From Companilactobacillus allii (GTDB lineage Bacteria; Bacillota; Bacilli; Lactobacillales; Lactobacillaceae), in assembly GCF_001971585.1 (NCBI RefSeq), contig NZ_CP019323.1, forward strand, positions 2,160,053-2,224,052: a stretch of DNA of 64,000 nt, written 5' to 3'. Below the pieces are notes generated by a model that saw only the letters and a program-made list of their open reading frames with translations, made no database searches and was not told where the DNA came from. Shown in pieces: positions 53,408 to 64,000 of the stretch. The first letter of the stretch is position 1, and every line of letters starts with the position of its first letter. Position numbers and translations under genes: made by a program.

Positions 53408-55894
53408 CTAAATGCTATTTACCATAGTCCAATCAAGCGTTGAAGAATAAATTGACATACGTGTATTGTTGTCATGAAGATTCATTAAGAAACCATGCTT
53501 ATCATCCCACGTAATGACTTGACTGCCATTTTTAACCGTTCCGTCATAAACTTGTGTTGGTGAGTCCCCAATGGCTACATATTCTCCATCGCTTCCTCGA
53601 AACACAAGCGTATCATCTAACTCTGAATTTCCATCACTCGAAGTCAATGGAGACTCTAGTGAAACTGAAATTTTAGAGCTAATAGTTTGGCTTGGAAAGA
53701 CATCATTAGTCACGGCTATTCCCCAATTTTCATTTTGACGTCCCACTATTCCTTGATTTGGAGAAACTCTACCATAATCCAAGTCTGGAACTTCAAAAGA
53801 AACATTCCCATATGGCTGTTGCTGCCAAACATAGGTGGTATTGCTATCCCTAGTAGTGGTATTTAGTTCAGAACTAGTTAGTAAAGTTCCACCTGGATCA
53901 TGGTCTGTACCTCCATTAGCATAGTCAACCACTTGCCATCTATCACTAATACTATAATATTGTCCCTCAGAATTAGGATCACTCAACTCCGTATTGTTAG
54001 ACGGTGGTGTAGGAATTGCTGTGCTAATACTTGATTCACTACCAGTATCTATTGTTAAGAACTTAGTCTTTTGTCCTAATGAAAGTTTCCACAATTTAGA
54101 ATTGTTTGCGAACATACTGCCCATATTAGTGACTTTACCTGTATCCCAATTAGACAGATCTAACTCCAACAAATTGCTTGCACCACTGACCATGCTTCTC
54201 ATATCAGTGACTTTACTAGTATCAAAACTTGATAAGTCTAAACTCTCTAGTGCTTTATCATCAGAAAAAAGACTATTTACATTTGTTAACTTAGGAGTAT
54301 TCCAAGTGGATACATTAACACTTTTAAGATTTGGATCATTACTAAATAAACTATCAATAGCTGTTGCATTGGAAACATCCCAATTAGACAAATCTAAAGA
54401 AGTTATGGGAATCTTACTAAATGCAGAGGAGAAACTTGTACATTTTAAGACATTCCAATTCAAAACATTTAAGTCAATTTTTTCAAAATTAGATATTGCA
54501 GATCCACTAAAAATACTATTCATCCTTGTTACATTAGAGGTATCAAAATCACCAATAACATTTGTAGCCGACGAATTCATAAACATTGAACTCATAAGCG
54601 TTACCTTACTAGTATTAAAACTACTTAAATCTAGTAAGTCTACATTACAATTAAAAAACATTGAACTCATATTTGTTACCTTACTAGTATTAAATCCTGT
54701 AATACCTTTGATATCCGTTAAATTCAATGTATATTCAAACATAGATGACATATCAGTGACATTTGAAGTATCCCAATTTGATAGATCAATATAATCTAAA
54801 TTAGTACAACTACTAAAAACACCTCTCATACTTGTTATCTTAGATGTATCCCAACTTTCAATATCATGAATGTTCTGATTAGCGACGTTGTAATAAAATA
54901 GCGTAGAAATATCAGTTACATTACTAATATTCAATTCCTTGAGTCCATAGACATGTGCCAACCTTTGACAATTATAAAATAGCGAACCTATATTAGTAAC
55001 GCTACTTGTATCCCATTTTGACAAATCAAGTGATGTTAAATTTTTCATATTTTTGAACATATTAGTGAGAGCTAAAGCACCAGACATATCCCAATTTTCA
55101 ACATCAGTGAAACTTGTTTGTGGTAAGGAATCAAACATCGAAGTAAATTGTTGTACCTGTCCTGTATCCCATTCACTTAGGCCAACTAGATCTAAAAGAC
55201 TCGCATCTTCCGAAAACATGTAAGTCATGCTAGTAACGTTTTTAGTATCAAAGCCTGAAACATCCAAACTACTTAAACTTCTATCACTTTTAAACATTTT
55301 ATCCATCTTAGTTACTTTACTAGTATCTAAGCTCGTTAATCCAATAATAGTGGTTAGAGATGAATTCTTACTCTCAGTAGAAGTTGACGTAGACCTATAC
55401 ATACAAGAAAACATCCCTGACATAGTAGTAACATTACTTGTATCCAAATTGCTTACATCAATTGTTTGGACATTTTTTAAACCATAAAACAAATTACTTG
55501 AATCAGTATTTGCTACTACTCCCGGATCACAAACAATTTTTGTAATGGTGTCATTAAATTTACCATCAGTAACCCAATTTCCCGTTCCATTTCCTAATAC
55601 TCCTGCATGAATCGTCAAAACACCTTCATCATCAATGTCCCAATTAGCCGTTCCAAAAGTACCACTATCAGTTATAGTGGCTGCTAATGGCATAATTGTT
55701 TCTGTGGTAGTTTGATTATTAAGCACTAGAGCACTATTTTGGTTTAATATATCCTGTACATCGCTGGTTGTATCAATTGTTGAAGCCTTTACCATATTTG
55801 GCAAAAGTAAAAACGCTAAACCAATACCAATTAACCCATTGAGACCCAAAATATATTGTTTTTTTTGTGTTGAATTAACTCTTCTCATTATCAT
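53408..55894 (-). CDS. BspA-like repeat surface protein with WxL-like C-terminus
   Basis: A secreted protein of about 828 residues. An N-terminal signal peptide (basic MRRVNSTQKKQ, hydrophobic core to about residue 37) is followed by a non-repeat region, then 17 tandem repeats of 22-26 residues modelled on LDLSNWDTSNVTDMSSMF, the BspA/DUF285 leucine-rich type. The last 140 residues lack LPXTG but end YSSTLDWTMVNSI and contain NENWGIAV, similar to WxL domains that bind peptidoglycan without covalent linkage. Start codons at 55888, 55894 and 55900 are all possible. Likely role is adhesion to host, food matrix or other microbes. No DUF916 or other WxL partner is nearby. Confidence 0.85.
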   Translation of the reverse strand: MIMRRVNSTQKKQYILGLNGLIGIGLAFLLLPNMVKASTIDTTSDVQDILNQNSALVLNNQTTTETIMPLAATITDSGTFGTANWDIDDEGVLTIHAGVLGNGTGNWVTDGKFNDTITKIVCDPGVVANTDSSNLFYGLKNVQTIDVSNLDTSNVTTMSGMFSCMYRSTSTSTESKNSSLTTIIGLTSLDTSKVTKMDKMFKSDRSLSSLDVSGFDTKNVTSMTYMFSEDASLLDLVGLSEWDTGQVQQFTSMFDSLPQTSFTDVENWDMSGALALTNMFKNMKNLTSLDLSKWDTSSVTNIGSLFYNCQRLAHVYGLKELNISNVTDISTLFYYNVANQNIHDIESWDTSKITSMRGVFSSCTNLDYIDLSNWDTSNVTDMSSMFEYTLNLTDIKGITGFNTSKVTNMSSMFFNCNVDLLDLSSFNTSKVTLMSSMFMNSSATNVIGDFDTSNVTRMNSIFSGSAISNFEKIDLNVLNWNVLKCTSFSSAFSKIPITSLDLSNWDVSNATAIDSLFSNDPNLKSVNVSTWNTPKLTNVNSLFSDDKALESLDLSSFDTSKVTDMRSMVSGASNLLELDLSNWDTGKVTNMGSMFANNSKLWKLSLGQKTKFLTIDTGSESSISTAIPTPPSNNTELSDPNSEGQYYSISDRWQVVDYANGGTDHDPGGTLLTSSELNTTTRDSNTTYVWQQQPYGNVSFEVPDLDYGRVSPNQGIVGRQNENWGIAVTNDVFPSQTISSKISVSLESPLTSSDGNSELDDTLVFRGSDGEYVAIGDSPTQVYDGTVKNGSQVITWDDKHGFLMNLHDNNTRMSIYSSTLDWTMVNSI

Positions 55895-56152
55895 ACCCAT
55901 CCCAAAAAAAGTGTATATTTTCTCATAGAAATAATTATATAGGAAAAATTTTCTATTTCTACCCATTTTTTGTAAATTCTGTCTACATAAATAGACAATC
56001 AGTAACTATTTAAACCAAATAATGAATATTACAACAAAAATAATAAACAAATCGTATTTATTCCAGAAGTAAACTTACAATCCTCTTACCAAACTGGCAC
56101 GTTTTATGATTTAATGGAAACATAGTTTTTATTTTAAGGGGAATATATTTTC

Positions 56153-57103
56153 ATGGCAAAAGTTAAGAAATTAGAAATATTATTGAACCAAAAAGCTGGT
56201 AATGGACAATCGTTAAGTATTTGGAAAACCATAAAAAACTACTTGGAATCAAATAATATCAACTACGAGGTTCATACAACTAAGAAAAACGGTGATGGAG
56301 TTAGAATTGCTCAAGAAATAGCTAACTCACTGCAACCATTTACAAGAATCATCGTTTTAGGTGGTGACGGAACGCTTAACCAATCACTGAATGGTATAAA
56401 AATTTCTAACAAGCCAAATACCCCTATTGGATATATTCCCTGTGGATCTGGTAATGACTTCAGCCGTGGTATTAAAATACGTAAACAAAGTCCTGTTGTA
56501 TTGCTTCAAAAGATATTATCGATGAATACACCGGAAACAATCGATATCGGCAAAGCTACATTTCCTGATAAAATAAAATATTTTGTAAATAATATTGGAA
56601 TTGGCCTTGATGCATACACCGTTTATGAAACTAATCATTCTAAACGCAAGGATTTTTTAAATAAAATGAAGTTAGGTACCTTAGCATATATAACTAGTCT
56701 AGTAACAGTAATCAAAAATCAGGATTCTTTTCCATTAGACGTAACAATCAATGGAGAAACTAAACATTTTGAAGATGCATACATTGTCTCAGCCACTAAT
56801 CACCCCTACTTCGGTGGTGGTGTAGCGATCGATCCACTAGCAACGCCATTCGATCAATTATTAGATTTAGTTGTTGTTAAAAAGATTTCTGGAATGGTCT
56901 TTGTTAAACTGTTTGTAAAACTATTTACTAATGGGTCACATTTAAACGACAAGAATGTTTGGCACACACAAGTATCAAGTTATCACTTAACAAGTAATGC
57001 TCCTGAACAAGGCCAAATGGATGGAGAAGAGCTAGGTAAAGGTGAATTCGATATAGACTTTACAGTTGATCAACATCTTTTTTGGATACCTATCAATTTA
57101 TAA
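56153..57103 (+). CDS. Diacylglycerol kinase-family lipid kinase
   Basis: A 316-residue soluble or peripheral kinase of the DagK/YegS family, likely phosphorylating diacylglycerol released during lipoteichoic acid synthesis. LLNQKAGNGQ starts the fold; the ATP motif VLGGDGTLNQSLNGI is at about residues 68-82; IPCGSGNDFSRGI, NNIGIGLDAYTVYE and EQGQMDGEEL complete the family pattern. AAGGGG lies 11 bases before the ATG. It is monocistronic. Confidence 0.92.
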   Translation: MAKVKKLEILLNQKAGNGQSLSIWKTIKNYLESNNINYEVHTTKKNGDGVRIAQEIANSLQPFTRIIVLGGDGTLNQSLNGIKISNKPNTPIGYIPCGSGNDFSRGIKIRKQSPVVLLQKILSMNTPETIDIGKATFPDKIKYFVNNIGIGLDAYTVYETNHSKRKDFLNKMKLGTLAYITSLVTVIKNQDSFPLDVTINGETKHFEDAYIVSATNHPYFGGGVAIDPLATPFDQLLDLVVVKKISGMVFVKLFVKLFTNGSHLNDKNVWHTQVSSYHLTSNAPEQGQMDGEELGKGEFDIDFTVDQHLFWIPINL

Positions 57104-57132
57104 TTAAATAATAAGTAAATTTTGACCCAAAC

Positions 57133-57163
57133 AAAAAGTCAGCATATTGTGCTGGCTTTTTTT
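57133..57163. terminator. Terminator between the lipid kinase and recD2
   Basis: AGTCAGCA, TATTG, TGCTGGCT then seven T on the plus strand, with a shorter T run on the minus strand. Confidence 0.88.
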
Positions 57164-57172
57164 GTTTAGAAA

Positions 57173-59548
57173 TTATTTGTTTTCCATAAAATCAAACGGT
57201 GTACTATCTCTCATACCAATCATAGGATCGATAGCATTATTCATTATCATATCAAGTGTTAATGTATAGTCCTTTTTCTCTTCTGGTGTAGGTTCTTCTT
57301 TGTTTGTAACTTTTATTTCAAAAGTAGCAAATATTCGTTCTTTTAATGTAGTATTTCGTTCTGAAGATTGGTCCGTAATTGATCTCTCAAATGCGGAACG
57401 ATCCCCTACCATAATCAATAATTTTTTAGATCTAGTAATGGCTGTATACAACAAATTACGGCGTAACATTCTCGACTCTTCATTTACCAAAGGTAAGATG
57501 ACCATTTCAAACTCTGAGCCTTGAGCCTTATGTATCGAAGTACAATAAGCTAATGCAATATTCAGCCAATCTTTACGATCTAGAGTGACTTCATTGCCAT
57601 CAAAATCAATGACTAATTTATCCACATGATCAACATTTTCTTTGGCCAAAAGGATACCAATTATTTTCCCTATTTCGCCATTAAAAACATTGTCTTCCGG
57701 AGTATTTACTAAATAGACCACCTTATCCTTGATCCTATAATGCACATTTCCCATTACAACTTCTTTTCTTTTCGGAGTCATTGGATTAACGACATTTTGA
57801 ATAGTCGCATTTAGATTATCAATTCCTGCAATACCACGATACATCGGAGCTAAGACTTGAACGTCTGCTATATCAAATCCACGTTCATCGGATTTTGTAA
57901 TTATCTGGGATAAAATCTCCGGGACATTTCTACTGTTACTTCTGATATAAGAACGATCAGATCGATTCTGAAAGAAATCGTCATTAACTATTCCTTCATT
58001 AACATCATGTGCTAATTGAATAATAGTCGAATTTTCATCTTGTCGATGAATATCTGTCAAAATCGTAGTTGGAAATGCTCCACTATTAATTAAATCTGAG
58101 AATATTTGACCTGGGCCAACCGAAGGTAATTGATCTTTATCACCCACCAAAACAACCTGTGTTCCCGGTTGAACGGCTGTGATTAAAGTTCTAAATAATT
58201 TTGTATCTACCATCGACATCTCATCAATTATGAGTAACTTACAATCTAGCGTTGGTTCAGCAAGCTCATCGTCTTCTGTACCTGTTAACCCTAATAATCG
58301 ATGGATCGTCATAGCTGGTAACCCAGTAGACTCACCCATATGTTTTGCGGCACGTCCAGTAGGTGCAGCAAGCGCAATCGCATAGTCTTCTGAGGCAGGG
58401 TCAAGAGTGGCATCATTTAACTTTGCATATGCGGCCACTATTCCGTTTATAATGGTCGTTTTACCTGTTCCTGGTCCACCTGTAAGTAGAAACAAAGAAT
58501 GCGTTAGAGACTGCTTAATTGCCTCCTCTTGAGAAGGGTCATATGAAACTTTGAATTGCTTCTCAACGTGCTTCAATTCTTTCTTAAAGGCTGAGTTCTT
58601 CCAACTTACACCTTTATAAGTATCCGTGATCATCTTCAATGATTGTGATATTGCCCATTCAGCATCAAAAAACGACTTATCATAGACTCTTTCATCCTCG
58701 ACTAATAAAACACCATCATTTACTAATTCACGTAAACATCCCTCAATTTTTTGTTTTAATTCATTAATATTTTCATTTCCATTTTGTAATAGTGCTATCG
58801 TGCGTTTTAACAGCTCTTCACGAACAATATAGGTGTCACCTGAACTCTGTACCAGAACAGATATAAATTGCACTAAGGCACCTTTTATACGTCTTGGATC
58901 GTCCTCAGGAATACCCAGTCTTCTAGCAAGTTCATCGGCTCGTTTGAAACCGACCCCTTTGACGTGAGTAACTAGACTATATGGATCTTCATTTATAACT
59001 TCTAGTGTTCTAACTCCATATTTCTGATAAATTCTTGCACCAAGTACATTACCAAATCCAAAATTACTAAGTTGATACAAAACTTGTTCAGTCTGATGAT
59101 TCTTTGAAATCTGCTCAACAATCAGATCAGTTTTTTCCTTACCCAATTTTAAGAAATCTAGTGCATTAGGATCTTGCAATATTTTATCAATTGCATCGGT
59201 ACCCAATTCATCAACAATCTTCTCAGCCTTTTTCTTACCAATACCTGGGAATTCCTCACCAGAAAAGAAATTAATTAATTCCTTTCTACCACTTGGTCGG
59301 CTGTGTTGATAAGTATCTGCTTGAAATTGCTTGCCGTATTTGGGGTGGTCGATCATTTTACCCTCAAATTTATATTCTTCTTCTTCGGAGATCTCACCAA
59401 AGCTACCGGTAATAACAATATCTTTTCCATCCCAATCAGTATTAGTCTTTTTAATTTTGATTGTAAAAATTTTAAATAGATTTTCGGGATTTTCAAAAAA
59501 AATAGCTTTGACAGTTCCAATGAAATATTGCTTTTCACTTTCTGCCAT
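57173..59548 (-). CDS. recD2: RecD2-type ATP-dependent DNA helicase
   Basis: A 791-residue 5'-3' superfamily 1B helicase acting without RecB/RecC in DNA repair and replication stress. It has an N-terminal OB-like domain, helix-hairpin-helix motifs (FPGIGKKKAEKIVDEL, VKGVGFKRADELARRLG), motif I LLTGGPGTGKTTI, motif II IDEMSMVDT, GDKDQLPSVGPG, and LLYTAITRSKKLL near the C-terminus. It overlaps the upstream TPR gene by 14 bases. Confidence 0.95.
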   Translation of the reverse strand: MAESEKQYFIGTVKAIFFENPENLFKIFTIKIKKTNTDWDGKDIVITGSFGEISEEEEYKFEGKMIDHPKYGKQFQADTYQHSRPSGRKELINFFSGEEFPGIGKKKAEKIVDELGTDAIDKILQDPNALDFLKLGKEKTDLIVEQISKNHQTEQVLYQLSNFGFGNVLGARIYQKYGVRTLEVINEDPYSLVTHVKGVGFKRADELARRLGIPEDDPRRIKGALVQFISVLVQSSGDTYIVREELLKRTIALLQNGNENINELKQKIEGCLRELVNDGVLLVEDERVYDKSFFDAEWAISQSLKMITDTYKGVSWKNSAFKKELKHVEKQFKVSYDPSQEEAIKQSLTHSLFLLTGGPGTGKTTIINGIVAAYAKLNDATLDPASEDYAIALAAPTGRAAKHMGESTGLPAMTIHRLLGLTGTEDDELAEPTLDCKLLIIDEMSMVDTKLFRTLITAVQPGTQVVLVGDKDQLPSVGPGQIFSDLINSGAFPTTILTDIHRQDENSTIIQLAHDVNEGIVNDDFFQNRSDRSYIRSNSRNVPEILSQIITKSDERGFDIADVQVLAPMYRGIAGIDNLNATIQNVVNPMTPKRKEVVMGNVHYRIKDKVVYLVNTPEDNVFNGEIGKIIGILLAKENVDHVDKLVIDFDGNEVTLDRKDWLNIALAYCTSIHKAQGSEFEMVILPLVNEESRMLRRNLLYTAITRSKKLLIMVGDRSAFERSITDQSSERNTTLKERIFATFEIKVTNKEEPTPEEKKDYTLTLDMIMNNAIDPMIGMRDSTPFDFMENK

Positions 59549-60179
59549 TGCTATCTCCAGTTTCTTTTATGAATTTTTGTAAATTTGCCAACTTTTTCTC
59601 ATTCTTCAAATAATACTTGGCATCTAACTCTTTTGATTTATTTAAATACTCTTGATAGTCAACTTTAAGATTCATTGCACATAGTGCCATATTAAAATAA
59701 TACTTGGCTTGTGGCTTAATATCATTAGCTTTTTGATAATAATCCTTTGATTCAGAGAAGTTACCATTTGCCAACAACAAATCAGCCATCAATTCATTAG
59801 AAGCTATATCTGAAGGCTTTTTTTCTACGGCCGTCAATGCATAAACAATTGCCATTTGACGCTTGCCTTGTTCATCTAGTGTTTTTGCCAGCATAAAATA
59901 TGCTTCAAATCCATAATCATCTTTGATCAATCTTTGAAATAAATCATTAGCCTTATCATACTTACCAGCTAAGTAATACACATTACCCAGATTATATAGT
60001 AAGTCTTTATCATTTGGAAATAGTGTCATCGATTTGATCAATAGCTCCTCAGCCTGCTCCAAATCATTAACTTCAACTAAATAAGCCGATAATTTTAATA
60101 TTTTACCTAGCTGTTTACTATTGCTACTTAAATCATCGACTAATTTTTTGATTTCTTTTTCATTTTGTTCTTTATTCAT
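59535..60179 (-). CDS. Tetratricopeptide repeat protein
   Basis: A 214-residue soluble protein of about five TPR units, for example DLLYNLGNVYYLAGKYDKAN, AYFMLAKTLDEQGKRQMAI and NELMADLLLANGNFSESKDY, with charged ends. It has no signal peptide or catalytic motif. It is set between the phosphatase gene (8-base gap) and recD2 (14-base overlap), a cluster conserved in lactobacilli with mnmA. Function unknown. Confidence 0.85.
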   Translation of the reverse strand: MNKEQNEKEIKKLVDDLSSNSKQLGKILKLSAYLVEVNDLEQAEELLIKSMTLFPNDKDLLYNLGNVYYLAGKYDKANDLFQRLIKDDYGFEAYFMLAKTLDEQGKRQMAIVYALTAVEKKPSDIASNELMADLLLANGNFSESKDYYQKANDIKPQAKYYFNMALCAMNLKVDYQEYLNKSKELDAKYYLKNEKKLANLQKFIKETGDSNGRK

Positions 60180-60187
60180 TTAATACC

Positions 60188-60838
60188 TCAAATCGTATCT
60201 GTACTTGAAAGCTTTTTATCAAGATATGAAGTTTCATTCCACTTAACCAAGCTATAGTGCCCATCAGTATATCTCAAATGTGTCAAACTCGTATTGGACA
60301 ATCCACCATCTTTACGAATATCAGCAATCTTAGTACCTAATAATGACTGAATACACGTAACTAAAGCTGCTCCATGACTAACTATCAAAACAGCTCCATT
60401 TTCATCATTATTTTCTACAATATCATTAACTGCTTGATTAGTCCGCATAGCTACTTGTTCAAATGTCTCGCCTTTAATACGTTTAGCATCATATTCACTT
60501 GGTTCAAATCTAAACGCATGAATTACTTCTGGTATCTCTTTTTCTAATTTAACAAACTTCTGACCTTCCATAATGCCAAGGTCAAATTCACGTAATCCAT
60601 CAATAATAGTCAATGGTATTGACTTGTTCAAATCTTTCAACAAAGTTTCTGCAGTCATCTTGGCTCGTGGAAGTGGACTAGTATATGCATTATTTATCTG
60701 TATATCCTCTAGCCTTTGCGCAAGTAGTTTAATATCATGAATGCTCTCTGGTAACAATGGAGAATCACCATGTCCGCCTTGATATTTACCTTCTAAATTC
60801 CATTCAGTTTTTCCATGTCTGACAAAATACAGATCCAT
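60188..60838 (-). CDS. Histidine phosphatase (phosphoglycerate mutase-like)
   Basis: A 216-residue histidine phosphatase. LYFVRHGKTEWNLEGKYQG holds the catalytic His, AYTSPLPRAKMTAETLL the second pocket, LREFDLGIMEGQ the acid/base Glu, and VLIVSHGAALVTC the distal His. The length and motifs fit the broad-specificity phosphatases rather than glycolytic mutase. It starts a probable operon with TPR and recD2. Substrate unknown. Confidence 0.88.
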   Translation of the reverse strand: MDLYFVRHGKTEWNLEGKYQGGHGDSPLLPESIHDIKLLAQRLEDIQINNAYTSPLPRAKMTAETLLKDLNKSIPLTIIDGLREFDLGIMEGQKFVKLEKEIPEVIHAFRFEPSEYDAKRIKGETFEQVAMRTNQAVNDIVENNDENGAVLIVSHGAALVTCIQSLLGTKIADIRKDGGLSNTSLTHLRYTDGHYSLVKWNETSYLDKKLSSTDTI

Positions 60839-60921
60839 ATTATTTTCACCTTACAAAGTTAGTTAACTACTATTATGATGATTTATTAACATTTTTTCAA
60901 GTTGTTAAAAATAGTATATAC

Positions 60922-60950
60922 AAAAATAGACCAGGTTTTCACCTGATCTA
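60922..60950 (-). terminator. Terminator after mnmA
   Basis: TAGATCAGGT, GAAA, ACCTGGTCTA then TTTTT on the minus strand. Confidence 0.9.
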
Positions 60951-60979
60951 CTAAATTACGTTTCTTAATTTGTATTTAA

Positions 60980-62454
<1,475 letters not shown>

Positions 62455-62506
62455 AGTAAAAACCTCCTAAGTGAAATTCTTCATAATTAAGTTTGAATAA
62501 ATAAGA

Positions 62507-63655
62507 CTAATTAGTCAAGTCCTTAATTATCTCAACCATTTTATTGGAGAATTTAACAACATCTTCTTCAGTATTGTCTTTACCAAAACTGATTCTGATC
62601 GAGTCATTGACTCTAGGACTGTCTTTACCAAACATAGCAATCAGCACATGTGAAGGTTCAAGACTTCCGGCAGTACATGCTGAACCACCAGAAACGGCGA
62701 AATGTTCCAAATCTAATCTGGTCAATAATACCCCACGATCAATCCCAGGCAGATAGAGATTGAATACATGATTTAAGGCATTTTCGTCCGTTGGTCCATT
62801 TACTTTAAATGTAACCTTGTTTGTCGTTAAAACTTCTTGTATTGTTTGCTTAAATCCAAAATAACGATCACGGCGAACTTCTTTTACTTCTGGAGTAATC
62901 AGTTGAACCGCTTTAGCGAAACCAGCGATTGCTGGTACATTTTCAGTTCCAGCACGACGCTTAGTTTCTTGATCGCCACCCTTTACAAAAGAAGGGATAT
63001 GGATCTCATCATTTATATATAGGAAACCAATAAATTTTGGACCATTGATCTTATGAGCTGAAGTAGACATCATATCAATATTTTGAGCTTTAACATCAAT
63101 ACTTTCTTGGCCATATGCTTGAACAGCATCAGTATGAAAGAATGCCTGATGGTCCTTTAATAACTCACCAATTTCAGTAATTGGGTTTTTAGCACCGGTT
63201 TCATTATTACCATACATAATTGAAACCAAAATTGTATCATCAGTCAAAGCATCTCTTACTTGATCAACAGTTATTTCACCACGTTCATTGGGCATAAGAT
63301 AAGTAATGTTAAAGCCTAAGGTTTCAAGATAAGCCATAGACTTTAAAATAGCCTCATGTTCAATTGCAGTTGTAATAATATGTTTACCTAATTTTTGACG
63401 TGATAAAGCTGTTTCGATTACGGCAGTATTATCACTTTCAGTTCCACCACTTGTAAAAATAATTTCTGAATCCTTAGCATTAATACTTTGGGCGATAGTG
63501 TGACGACTTTCATCTAACACTTTACGTGCTTGACGACCAAAATAATTAGTTGCCGAAGCATTTCCAAAATTATTTGCCATTTGATCAGTTATTACATCAA
63601 CGACCTCTTTGGCCATTGGTGTGGTGGCAGCATTATCTAAATAAGTAAACTCCAA
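62507..63655 (-). CDS. Cysteine desulfurase (NifS/IscS-like)
   Basis: PLP enzyme taking sulfur from cysteine, probably for MnmA. The 382 residues include YLDNAATTP at the start, GGTESDNTA, HTDAVQAYG, the PLP lysine K202 in STSAHKINGPK, and the persulfide Cys in GGSACTAGSLEPSHV. The start is TTG at 63655 with AAAGGGA upstream. It follows the mtn stop by 15 bases, so nucleosidase, desulfurase, DUF1831 and mnmA likely form one operon. Confidence 0.95.
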   Translation of the reverse strand: MEFTYLDNAATTPMAKEVVDVITDQMANNFGNASATNYFGRQARKVLDESRHTIAQSINAKDSEIIFTSGGTESDNTAVIETALSRQKLGKHIITTAIEHEAILKSMAYLETLGFNITYLMPNERGEITVDQVRDALTDDTILVSIMYGNNETGAKNPITEIGELLKDHQAFFHTDAVQAYGQESIDVKAQNIDMMSTSAHKINGPKFIGFLYINDEIHIPSFVKGGDQETKRRAGTENVPAIAGFAKAVQLITPEVKEVRRDRYFGFKQTIQEVLTTNKVTFKVNGPTDENALNHVFNLYLPGIDRGVLLTRLDLEHFAVSGGSACTAGSLEPSHVLIAMFGKDSPRVNDSIRISFGKDNTEEDVVKFSNKMVEIIKDLTN

Positions 63656-63670
63656 TTTAAAAATCCCTTT

Positions 63671-64000
63671 CTATACTTCTTGATCCAAGAAGTTTAATAA
63701 CATACGTACAGACTTTCGACCAGCTTCTTTGACGAAGTCATCAAAGTTAACACTAGCTTCTTCGTCTCCCACATCACTCATTGAACGAATTACAACAAAT
63801 GGTGTCTTGAATTGTGCACATACCTGAGCCACAGCTGCACCTTCCATTTCAGATGCTAAAACATCTGGGAACGACCTTTTAATTGTAGCAATTTTTTCTT
63901 TTCCGTCAATAAATTGGTCTCCGGTAACAATTAAACCTGTGTGCGATACTAGTCCAGTAGCCTTTGCAGCATTTTCAATTTTTGTTACATAACTTGAATC
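63671..64000 (-). CDS. mtnN: 5'-methylthioadenosine/S-adenosylhomocysteine nucleosidase, 5' end missing
   Basis: The last 109 codons of MTA/SAH nucleosidase (Pfs), which hydrolyses methylthioadenosine and S-adenosylhomocysteine in methionine salvage and the LuxS pathway. The visible part has GLIVTGDQFID, the substrate-binding ASEMEGAAVAQVC with the conserved Met-Glu, and VIRSMSDVGDEEA with the catalytic Asp. The N-terminus is beyond the right edge. It is upstream of and close to the cysteine desulfurase gene. Confidence 0.95.
   Translation of the reverse strand, partial: DSSYVTKIENAAKATGLVSHTGLIVTGDQFIDGKEKIATIKRSFPDVLASEMEGAAVAQVCAQFKTPFVVIRSMSDVGDEEASVNFDDFVKEAGRKSVRMLLNFLDQEV

Noticed and set aside
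53994-54794. A 266-codon plus-strand open frame within the BspA-like gene
   Set aside because: It lies opposite the repeat region, its Leu/Ser/Val-rich translation is the antisense of the repeats, and it has no ribosome binding site; it is a shadow of the repeated coding sequence.
53408-55894. BspA-like repeats as a CRISPR or DNA repeat array
   Set aside because: The periodicity is at protein level in one long open frame, with diverged DNA and no constant spacers.

Overview
The window looks like chromosomal DNA of a low-GC member of the Lactobacillaceae, tentatively a Companilactobacillus-like species (genus assignment is inference only). Supporting signs are the AT-rich sequence, AGGAGG-type ribosome binding sites with frequent TTG and GTG starts, a class 2-like PyrD, D-lactate dehydrogenase, two RNase J paralogues, tandem lactate permeases, a PyrR-type attenuator, a tyrosine T-box, and the order mtn - cysteine desulfurase - DUF1831 - mnmA - phosphatase - TPR - recD2. 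Most genes lie on the minus strand. I see no prophage, insertion sequence, CRISPR array, rRNA or tRNA.

Layout. 1-6.2 kb: partial aroA, a PepV-type dipeptidase cotranscribed with a YfcC-family carrier, an unknown membrane protein, and a water-forming NADH oxidase type flavoprotein. 6.2-9.5 kb: a stand-alone EAL protein, a nested inverted-repeat element, a PadR regulator with a HAAS/toastRack-type partner, and an acetyltransferase. 9.7-13.3 kb: two tandem lactate permease genes, each with its own terminator-like leader; the second also has a 16-codon leader ORF. 13.3-18.1 kb: pyrBCFED behind a complete PyrR attenuator. 18.2-25.6 kb: a UvrA-like ABC protein, tyrS and an NhaC-family carrier behind a Tyr T-box, a nucleoside phosphorylase with a histidine phosphatase, and engB. 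25.7-33.6 kb: clpX, tig, tuf, a TPR protein, rnjB, rpsO and rpsT. 33.7-44.3 kb: holA, comEC, comEA, a SepM-type protease, coaD, rsmD, ylbG, ftsW, typA, an inositol-phosphatase-like gene and a UPF0223 gene. 44.4-53.3 kb: pdhDCBA, ldhD, def, rpoY and rnjA. 53.4-64 kb: a 17-repeat BspA-like surface protein with a WxL-like C-terminus, a lipid kinase, recD2, TPR, phosphatase, mnmA, DUF1831, cysteine desulfurase and partial mtn.

How it fits together. Pyruvate and lactate metabolism is prominent: PDH complex, D-LDH, two lactate permeases and an NADH oxidase. Candidate CcpA (cre) sites lie next to ldhD and the second permease. RNA-level control is frequent: PyrR attenuator, T-box, two permease leaders and a possible S15 leader. 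The least explained elements are (i) a dispersed palindromic repeat family with core TTTACGTAAGTAAA that ends operons at 7.1, 11.4 and 53.3 kb, the first copy being a nested element of about 300 bp; (ii) the paired lctP leaders; (iii) the NhaC carrier under the tyrosine T-box; and (iv) a class 2-like PyrD with Cys at the catalytic base position.
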